The notes under the pieces: generated by a model
What the model was told of the DNA's origin: nothing
Database searches by the model: none
The model's input: the letters and a program-made list of their open reading frames with translations, nothing else
Shown: positions 53,843 through 64,000 of the stretch, in pieces
Layout: every line of letters begins with the position of its first letter
Position numbering within the stretch: position 1 is the first letter of the stretch
Source of the DNA: Megalobrama amblycephala
Taxonomy: Eukaryota; Chordata; Actinopteri; Cypriniformes; Xenocyprididae
DNA length: 64,000 bases
Assembly: GCF_018812025.1 (NCBI RefSeq)
Contig: NC_063044.1
Coordinates: 71,712,176 to 71,776,175, forward strand
Direction: 5' to 3'
Translations under genes and position numbers: made by a program

Positions 53843-55825
53843 GAGCCCGGTACGTCACACAGGAGAGAAAAAAAAAACAATCCGTGCCGATGGTTTTGCA
53901 GTCCGTTCCCTCAGTTTATAAACCGTGCTCATGAATTTTGAAATTTCAAATCCGTGCGCTCACACACACATTCTGCTGCAGATGGCTGTGTAATCCATCA
54001 GAATGTCACGGGAGATATAAAAGGGATTGAAAAGCTCTGGCTTCTTTATTGTTTATTTATTTAAGACAGAGTCCAGAATGACCCTCCTCTTCCCCACCCT
54101 CTCTCAAACAAAACAGTTGAGCGAATCTCACAAATAATGCCAAGAAATATTTTTACCCCAAAAACCAAAAGATAAATTCAATGCAAAAATGTATTTTTTT
54201 TAAAGAAATGTAACCATGTAAACCGTGCTCAGGAATTTTTAAACTGTTTCTCGGTTTAACAAATCGTGCCCACGGATTAATAAACCGTACCCACAAATTT
54301 CAAATCCGTGCTCTCAGATTTTGCAAACTGTAGCCTCAGTTTTTAAATCCGTGCCCACAAATTCATAATCCGTGCGCACGCTTTCACAATCCTTTCCCAC
54401 GGGTTTGCAAAAACTGTACTCACAGATTCATTTTAGAAGAAGAACAGCAAACTACCCCAGGTGAAAAAATACTATCGTAAATATTATAGTGTTTTTGAAC
54501 CATACTATAGTAAATTGTAGTATACTGCATATATTATAATATTTACAACACTTTGTTAATGAATGCTACAGCATACTGTAGTATTAACTATAGTGAACTC
54601 ATAAACTGTCATAAATACTGTAGTATACTTTAGTTTTTACTGCAGTAAACTGTAGTGTATATTGTAGTATAACATACCCTAAAGTTGTAGAAAATATTGG
54701 GTAAAGTAATTTGTTTATATTACTAGTGGTTATATTATCACAGCAACTATAGAATTTCCACAATAAATTAATTCAGGTACTTTACTATATATGGTTCAAA
54801 AACACTGTAGTATTTACAATAAATTACTATAGTATTTTTTCACCTGGGCCAGGTACGCCTTAACAAATCTTTGTTTTATTGTGTATTATTCATCAAATTA
54901 TATTAACTGCAGTGATTCTCTATCAACGGGTAGCGGAATACAATGATTTAATAAGAATTATGTGCGTCAAAATCTTGTTTATTTGTGATAATCTTAGTAC
55001 TTTATTATTATTGCTAATAAACCTGGCATTGTGTATTATGACTGACTTTTAATTTCTTTGTTCCTCTTTTCTTCTTCTAAATACATGTAGCCTAAATGCA
55101 ACAATAGGCAAATAATAATAACAATTAGTTTTTTATTGTATTTATTTTTAAATGTAGCCTATTTATTTATAAATTATTTTTTAATTTATGACTATAAATG
55201 AGTGCACTTAAGACAGTAGGTTTATCATAAAATAATTAATGAATGCTTTATTTTTAAAAATACTTTTTACAGTTTTAGAAATGTTTGTGTAGTATTCATT
55301 CTTAACATGAAGATTTGTTTTAGTGATTTTATTATACTAAGCTTTTTGCTAAGCTTTTTGCCCAAAATGGACTTTAAAAGATAAAAAATAATGGAAATTC
55401 TCAAATGAATTCTGAATGGTAAGTTCAGGAAATTCTCTATTTTGTAAAATAAAGTTTATTTATTTACAATAGCCTATGCATCCCACACCTAAATAGGTGG
55501 CCTGGTTGAATTTTCTGGCAAAGATTGCGGGGCCACAAATCCGTGAGTACAGATTTTACAAACCCGTGGGAACGGATTGTGAAAGCGTGCGCACGGATTA
55601 TGAATTTGTGGGAACGGATTTAAAAACTGAGGGTACGGTTTGCAAAATCTGACTGGACGGATTTGAAATTTGTGGGTATTAATCTGTGGGCACAATTTGT
55701 TAAACTGAGGGAACAGTTTAAGTATTTGTGAGCACGGTTTATAAACTGAGGGAACGGATTGCAAAACCGTCAGCACGGATTTTTTTTTTTTTTTTTCTCC
55801 TGTAGGTGACGTGCCGGGCTCCATA
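53843..55825. mobile_element. 21-bp-array element (copy B)
   Basis: Same ends and right array as 4770-6802. The left arm has lost about 50 bp (units after GTGCTCATGAATTTTG, near 53,940), and substitutions are scattered through it. The resumed left array lies at about 54,220-54,433 and the right array at 55,534-55,781. The inner MITE sits at 54,459-54,847. Confidence 0.65.
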
Positions 55826-56114
55826 CACTTTAATGTTTCAGATCATCAAACAAATTTAAATATGAATCAAAGATAACACAAGTAAACACAACATGCAGTT
55901 TTTAAATTAAGGTTTTTATCATGAAGGAAAAACAAAATCCAAACCCACATGGCCCTGTGTGAAAAAGTGCTTGACCCCGCTGTTAAGACATACCTTAACT
56001 GTGGTTTATCACACCTGAGTTCAGTTTCTCTAGCCACACCCAGACCTGATTACTGCCACACCTGTTCACGATCAAGAAATCACTTAAATAGGACCTGCCT
56101 GACAAAGTGAAGTA

Positions 56115-57720
56115 CAAACCCGATTCCAAAAAAGTTGGGACACTGTACAAATTGTGAATAAAAACAGAATGCAATGATGTGGAAGTTTCAGATTTCAATA
56201 TTTTATTCAGAATACAACATAGATGACATATCAAATGTTTAAACTGAGTATCATTTTGTATCATGTATCATTTTAAGGGAAAAACAAGTTGATTTTAAAT
56301 TTCATGGCATCAACACATCTCAAAAAAGTTGGGACAAGGCCATGTTTACCACTGTGTGGCATCCCCTCTTCTTTTTATAACAGTCTGCAAACGTCTGGGG
56401 ACTGAGGAGACAAGTTGCTCAAGTTTAGGAATAGGAATGTTGTCCCATTCTTGTCTAATACAGGCTTCTAGTTGGTCAACTGTCTTAGGTCTTTTTTGTC
56501 GCATCTTCCTCTTTATGATGCGCCAAATGTTTTCTGTGGGTGAAAGATCTGGACTGCAGGCTGGCCATTTCAGTACCCGGATCCTTCTTCTACGCAGCCA
56601 TGATGTTGTAATTGATGCAGTATGTGGTCTGGCATTGTCATGTTGGAAAATGCAAGGTCTTCCCTGAAAGAGACGATGTCTGGATGGGGGCATATGTTGT
56701 TCTAGAACTTGGATATACCTTTCAGCATTGATGGTGCCTTTCCAGATGTGTAAGCTGCCCATGCCACACACACTCATGCAACCCCATACCACCAGAGATG
56801 CAGGCTTCTGAACTGAGCGCTGATAACAACTTGGGTTGTCCTTGTCCTCTTTAGTCCGGATGACATGGCATCCCAGTTTTCCAAAAAGAACTTCAAATTT
56901 TGATTCGTCTGACCACAGAACAGTTTTCCACTTTGCCACAGTCCATTTTAAATGAGCCTTGGCCCAGAGAAAACGCCTGCACTTCTGGATCATGTTTAGA
57001 TATGGCTTCTTTTTTGACCTATAGAGTTTTAGCCGGCAACGGCGAATGGCACGGTGGATTGTGTTCACCGACAATGTTTTCTGGAAGTATTCCTGAGCCC
57101 ATGTTGTGATTTCCATTACAGTAGCATTCCTGTATGTGATGCAGTGCCGTCTAAGGGCCTGAAGATCATGGGCATCCAGTATGGTTTTCCGGCCTTGACC
57201 CTTACGCACAGAGATTGTTCCAGATTCTCTGAATCTTTGGATGATATTATGCACTGTAGATGATGATAACTTCAAACCCTTTGCAATTTTTCTCTAAGAA
57301 ACTCCTTTCTGATATTGCTCCACTATTTTTGGCCGCAGCATTGGGGGAATTGGTGATCCTCTGCCCATCTTGACTTCTGAGAGACACTGCCACTCTGAGA
57401 GGCTCTTTTTATACCCAATCATGTTGCCAATTGACCTAATAAGTTGCAAATTGGTCCTCCAGCTGTTCCTTATATGTACATTTAACTTTTCTGGCCTCTT
57501 ATTGCTGCCTGTCCCAACTTTTTTGGAATGTGTAGCTCTCATGAAATCCAAAATGGGCCAATATTTGGCATGACATTTCAAAATGTCTCACTTTCAACAT
57601 TTGATATGTTATCTATATTCTATTGCGAATAAAATATAAGATTATGAGATTTGTAAATTATTGCATTCCTTTTTTATTCACAGTTTGTATAGTGTCCCAA
57701 CTTTTTTGGAATTGGGTTTG
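56115..57720 (-). mobile_element. Tc1-like transposon 2 (copy B), uninterrupted
   Basis: TA at 56,113-56,114 and 57,721-57,722, with CAAACCCGATTCCAAAAA ends. At 1,606 bp it is the intact-length form of the element that a hAT copy splits in copy A. The internal repeats of the AAAAAAGTTGGGACA word are kept. Confidence 0.88.
56346..57368 (-). pseudogene. Tc1-like DD34E transposase with one nonsense codon (copy B)
   Basis: The frame MGRGSPIPPMLRPKIVEQYQ is open except for one TAG after KGVS (near 57,296), where the sister at 25,231 has CAG (Gln). After it, 309 residues stay open, including WSDESKFEVLFG, FQHDNARPHTAS and SPDLSPTENIWRI (D, D, E; 34-residue spacing), ending at RRGDATQW. Its only visible defect differs from the two main defects in copy A. 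Confidence 0.88.
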
Positions 57721-57904
57721 TAGACCAAAAGATCCTCAAAAGCTACACATCATGTTGAGATCCATAGAAATTTGAGATTTGAGACATAGAGATTTGATTT
57801 TCCTGCTCAGACAAAAACTGAGATCAAGTGCCCTGCAATAAAGCAAAAAAACTCATCTGGAGAGAATAGCATAGGACAACGCCTTGCCTTCACAACATCT
57901 ACAG

Positions 57905-58098
57905 CAGGGATGGGCAACTTCAGTCCTGGAGGGCCACTGCCCAGCAGAGTTTAGCTCCAACCCTAATCAAACACACCTGAACCAGCTAATCAAGGTCTTT
58001 AGGATTAGTAGAAAGTTATAGGCAAGTGAGTTTTTATCAGGGATGGAGATAAACTCTGCAGGACACTGGCCCTCCAGAACCGGAGTTGCCCATCCCTG
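57905..58098. mobile_element. 194-bp hAT-like MITE, copy B only
   Basis: Ends CAGGGATGGGCAACTTCAGT and its complement CGGAGTTGCCCATCCCTG are flanked by ATCTACAG on both sides (57,897-57,904 and 58,099-58,106). Copy A has a single uninterrupted ATCTACAG near 10,355. An 8-bp duplication fits the hAT superfamily. Confidence 0.88.
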
Positions 58099-58149
58099 AT
58101 CTACAGGATGCACCTTAATTGGTTATTTGTGTTATTTGTTTTTGGCACG

Positions 58150-58760
<611 letters not shown>

Positions 58761-59020
58761 TGCAAAACTCCTCCACAGAGCTGTAACAGACTCATTGCAA
58801 GTTATCGCAAGCGCTTGATTGAGTTGTTGCTGCTAAGGGTGGCCCAACCAGTTATTAGGTTCAGGGGGCAAGCACTTTTTCACACAGGGTCATGTGGGTT
58901 TGGATTTTGTTTTCCCTTCATAATAAAAACCTTCATTTAAAAACTGCATGTTGTGTTTAATTGTGTTATCTTTGATTCATATTTAAATTTGTTTGATGAT
59001 CTGAAACATTATTATGGGCC

Positions 59021-59379
59021 TGTTTTGCTTGTGGAGCGGGACTTATGAGGTATTCATCATGTGAAACATGATGTTTTGGTTCTCTGATTTGCCCCCTTCT
59101 GTTACCCTCTGGTTTTCGTTAGTTTTGGGTTGCTTTGTTGTGATTATTCATTTGCTTTATGTATTAGTTTAGTTTGGGGCTTTAGGTTTGCAGGCCTGTT
59201 TGGTATGTTGGAAGGTTTATTATTTTCTGTTACTTACTTAGTAATTTACTTTTCCTTAGCAGTGCTTTCAATGTTAATTATTGTGATATGTAAATTCAGT
59301 TTTGTTAATAAACATTTTTTGATTCACTTTCGTTCTCGTTGCCTCCCTCATTTGTCGCGGCACTGAGCCGATTGTGACA
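59021..59379 (+). mobile_element. Possible solo LTR (copy B)
   Basis: Counterpart of 10,671-11,004, with about 25 extra bases around ATGTATTAGTTTAGTTTGGG. It has the same TG...CA limits and AATAAA-type signal. Confidence 0.4.
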
Positions 59380-59459
59380 AGGGGGCAAGCACTTTTTCAC
59401 ACAACTGTAACTGATTTTTACATAAATAAATACATAATTTTACATAATTGTAAACTTAC

Positions 59460-59762
59460 CATGAAGAACATGCAGAGAAACACTCGCACCAGTTCCTTGT
59501 TGTTTGTCATTCACATATTGTCGGCAGAAGTAAGATCCAGAATCATCTTCTGTGACGTTCTTGATGTTCAGAGAGCAGTCAGACCCCAGACTCAGTCTCT
59601 CATGTCTCTCTGTATGTTTATTCTTTATCCCTAATTCAATCAGTTTAACTGCTGCTGAACCTCTGAATCTGTTATAGTAGATCCATGTAGTTGATGTACA
59701 GTCAGAAAGAGCATTATTACAGGGCAGACGGACATTTTCACCAGAACTGATGAACACATCAT
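59460..59762 (-). CDS. IgSF receptor exon 2 (V-type Ig domain), copy B
   Basis: The domain keeps VRLPCNN, TTWIYYNRFRG, HERLSLGSDCSLNI and DDSGSYFCRQY. Relative to copy A the first bases of the exon are altered. With the copy A acceptor (exon edge 59,782) the frame is lost by one base. An AG 20 bases further in (exon edge 59,762) gives phase 1 and DDVFISSGENV, 303 bp, fully in frame. I list that edge because it restores the protein; it is a prediction. Amino-acid changes from copy A lie mainly in the loops (KSTTWSYY/TSTTWIYY, VGGIKKKD/ELGIKNKH). Confidence 0.7.
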
Positions 59763-60125
59763 CTCATCCACTTCACTGGTACCTGAAACACAATATATTT
59801 GACTGATCATTCTTATATATTAATAAATGTAGATATAAAACATACCAACATTAAAAGCAGAAGATGCAGATCATTCAGTATTTTTTCCCCTCACTGAACA
59901 CAAACATCACACGCTCCAGAATAAACATTTTTTCTTTATTAGAGAGCTGTTTGAATCATTCTTAAATATGAAAATAATTGTTCATCATCAGATGACAGTA
60001 TCAGGAATAATACAGTATGATCTGTATGAAACACGACACAACAAGAATAAACTGAGCATGTTCAAATCAACTCTTTCCAGACTAATTCCACTAAATGTCT
60101 TTAGAGAAAATCCAGATTTCTTTAC

Positions 60126-60186
60126 CTGTGAGAAGTGAAGAGAGAATGATCAGTCCCAGCAGACACAGATCACACTGATCAGCCAT
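60126..60186 (-). CDS. IgSF receptor exon 1 (signal peptide), copy B
   Basis: The same 61-bp coding exon as copy A, beginning MADQCDLCLLGLIILSSLL. With exons 2, 3, stalk, TM and three tail exons it would give an in-frame protein of about 355 residues. The TATA-like sequence is conserved at about 60,213-60,222. Confidence 0.8.
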
Positions 60187-60222
60187 TTTCTGTTTCTGTC
60201 AGTCTTTCTCTTCATTATATAG

Positions 60223-62014
60223 TTACAGCTCCTCCTTTAATCATCATCAGCTCCTCCTGTGGTTGAGAACTTCCTCTGATCTCATCAACTGAGTGTTTAG
60301 TCCTGACACTAAGATACAGCTCTGCATTTCACTGACAGTCACTAAAGTCAAGACAAGAAGTGATCAGAAAGATCTCTGCTGTGAAACTGTGTTTAATGTG
60401 AAAAGCTCTGGAACAGAAAGTGAGCTGAACTGGACAGTGACATCCAGAAACCAACTAACTCCAAATGAAAGGATTGTGTTTGGCACTGAACAAAGTGCTT
60501 TGAATGATCAGTTCAACAAAAATCAGTATAAACATATTTTTCCTCTCATTGTAGCTGCTGATTATTTGAAAACACAACTTCATCATAATGAAATAAAGTC
60601 ATGTCTAAGTGACCAGATTCAGTGATCTGAGAGTCATTTTTGTCATTTGCACAATCTTTTCGCATCACATCACTACTATAATTTTAAAAGGGTTTGTTAT
60701 TTAGGCAAAGTATAAAAGTATAGATCAAGTATAGAGTATATAGTATATAGTTATGTTATGACTTCACTGTTGAGGCACATGACTGTTAATTAACTGATTC
60801 AAAATTAATTAAAATTGAGGAGAGACCCCTGATATGATTGTAAAGCGCTTTGGGTGTACAGTAGTACATATGAAAGCGCTATATAAATGCCTCATTCATT
60901 TATTCATTTATTCATTCATTCATTTAAAAAACCCATAACCAATAACATATTACTAATGTTTCCATTTGTGTGTTGCTCTGTTCTCTGCCTTCACATGTTC
61001 ACAGGTTTTAGCACGCATACATTGTTTTTGTGAGTGCACAATGAGGCTTTTACTAGGTCAAACGGCTACTAAGTTTGTGAAACCACAAATTCACATCCTT
61101 CAGAAGTGAAGCAGTTTAAATGAGCAGATGCATCAACATCACACTTCATCTACAGCTAGATTCCTCAGAGTAAGATAAATAATCTGTGATGTGTTCAGAC
61201 ACAAACAAAATTACTATTTCATAAAGGTAAATACTCTTTTGGTTAAGCAGCATAATTTCCTAAATTAAATATTAAACATAAAAAAAGATTCTTCTGTTTA
61301 CTTAAAAGATAATATAAAAGCACATTTACTTTTATCCCATAAAATCATAGGGTTTCATTTTTAAAACAGAACTACTGACTAAAAAAGCATCATTTGTTAA
61401 ATTATAAATTGCCTTTATTGTTATCCAAACTGTAATTGTGTAAGTTCATGGAACAACTTATGTTTTTAAGAGTGTACAATTATGAAATAATCACATTTCT
61501 CTTTTTTTTTACACTAGTACTCAGAGTTTGTGTTTGTGAAACCACAAACAGAGCAGATCTTTAGAGATGTTCATGGGCTAAACCGCTTTACATGATCTGA
61601 TTTATCAAGATCACACTTCAGATATAGATTCTTCTCTGAAAGATAAATACATTTCTGTGAACCAAAACTAGCTTCATAGTTGCACATTAAAGGATGTTCT
61701 GAAAAAATGCATATAGATCATTTCTTTTGTCTGCTTATGAACCTCATAAGACAAATGTCCTGTTGTAAAGGCTACTTTAAAAGAGGAATTTTAATCTGAC
61801 ATCGCACGTCACCTTCCAGCTGAGCAGTCTTCTGTTGAACCAATCGCTGAAAGGACATTTATGCAATCGGACCTTTTGTGTTTTAAAGACTGTTCCACAG
61901 GTGCATGTGCAGAAATTGTTAATGGTTAATAAATTGCTATGCAATTTATACACTATGCAATAAATATCTGTACCCTTCATGTGTCTTATGAGATGATACT
62001 CCTGTAGGAAGATA
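60223..62014. other. Upstream region of the receptor gene, copy B
   Basis: Nearly identical to 11,848-13,636. It includes the ATTC-tailed repeat (about 60,833-60,926) and the two related 140-bp segments (about 61,073-61,216 and 61,522-61,668). I see no coding sequence. The plus-strand ORF 60,293-60,625 is a chance frame. Confidence 0.5.
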
Positions 62015-63586
<1,572 letters not shown>

Positions 63587-63821
63587 TACACCATCTCATA
63601 AAATCACTGATTGGGTTCTGTAAAGAATAAAGAAATGTTAGAGGGCTATGATCTGTTTAAACCACCCATGGTCCTCCACCTGAACACTGATAAACCTCCA
63701 AAAGTTTAAGTGCCCAAATTAGACCTAGGGCTTTTTTTAATAGCCTTGTGTGACTGGTTCACCAGGGTCTAGCCCCTCGTCACCAGAACAGGCACCCCAG
63801 GAACAAGATATTTCCACTCCT

Positions 63822-64000
63822 GTGCTAGCTGGAGATGCGTGAGGAGGGACCCGGAACTTCAACCAGTATTACAGAGGCCGCATCCGAAGAAGGCCGAGCT
63901 GCAGAACCGGGAAGGCGGAAGCCATCAGCCCTAGTATCCTCTGGAAGAACTTCAGAGGGAAATAGGCTCTGTTCCTGACTGATGCTGCGAGCTGCTGAAT
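63822..64000 (-). mobile_element. DIRS retrotransposon, truncated end only (copy B, cut by window)
   Basis: Matches 15,445-15,623 and carries the C-terminal end of the RT frame. It runs off the window, so copy B extends beyond 64,000. Confidence 0.75.

Overview
The window looks like nuclear DNA of a teleost fish, most probably a cyprinid. The evidence is AT-rich DNA packed with fish-type transposons (several Tc1/mariner lineages, L2 and I-like LINEs, DIRS, Ty3/Gypsy, hAT and TTAA-type MITEs) around split exons of immunoglobulin-superfamily (IgSF) genes with GT-AG introns. There are no bacterial-style operons, rRNA genes, tRNA genes or CRISPR arrays. The species is inferred, not shown.

The main architecture is a repeat of about 49 kb. 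Bases 1-15,623 (copy A) recur in the same orientation at 49,074-64,000 (copy B). Both window edges lie inside the repeat, so this is either a tandem segmental duplication with a period near 49.07 kb or two haplotypes placed in tandem by the assembler. The copies look identical over the first 4.5 kb, clearly diverged over roughly 4.5-11.9 kb, and almost identical again up to 15.6 kb.

The host gene in each copy is a minus-strand type I membrane IgSF receptor. Its exons are signal peptide, V-type Ig domain, second Ig domain, Ser/Thr stalk, transmembrane segment and a tyrosine-containing tail. Copy B can be followed from exon 1 (60,186) to its stop codon (39,477), about 20.7 kb. Copy A has only exons 1-3 in the window (11,811 to 4,329). 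Each copy carries a different one-base frame problem: copy A in exon 3, copy B at the start of exon 2, where a downstream splice acceptor could repair it. A decayed CD2/SLAM-like Ig exon lies at 19.0-19.4 kb. The last two exons of a plus-strand U-box gene lie at 28.3-28.8 kb, cut off upstream by a LINE.

Layout: 0-0.6 kb L2 end; 0.65-3.1 kb TTAA-bounded MITEs; 3.7-4.1 kb DIRS recombinase remnant; 4.3-11.8 kb IgSF exons 3-1, with the exon 2-3 intron filled by a five-element transposon nest; 13.6-15.2 kb Tc1-like element; 15.4-18.2 kb truncated DIRS; 19.0 kb Ig exon; 20.2-22.0 kb TTAA element; 25.1-28.3 kb Tc1 fragment fused to an I-like LINE; 28.3-29.0 kb U-box gene end; 31.8-33.4 kb Tc1-like element; 33.8-36.4 kb decayed Ty3/Gypsy; 36.5-37.8 kb decayed LINE with MITEs and a large hairpin; 39.5-43.1 kb IgSF tail, TM and stalk exons with an LTR element in an intron; 43.6-44.5 kb MITE and DIRS scraps; 45.4-49.7 kb nearly intact L2; 49.7-64 kb copy B.

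All intact-looking long ORFs other than the Ig and U-box exons belong to mobile elements. The least explained structure is the DNA element at 4.77-6.80 kb (and 53.84-55.83 kb), whose two ends carry mirror-image arrays of a degenerate repeat with a period of exactly 21 bp.
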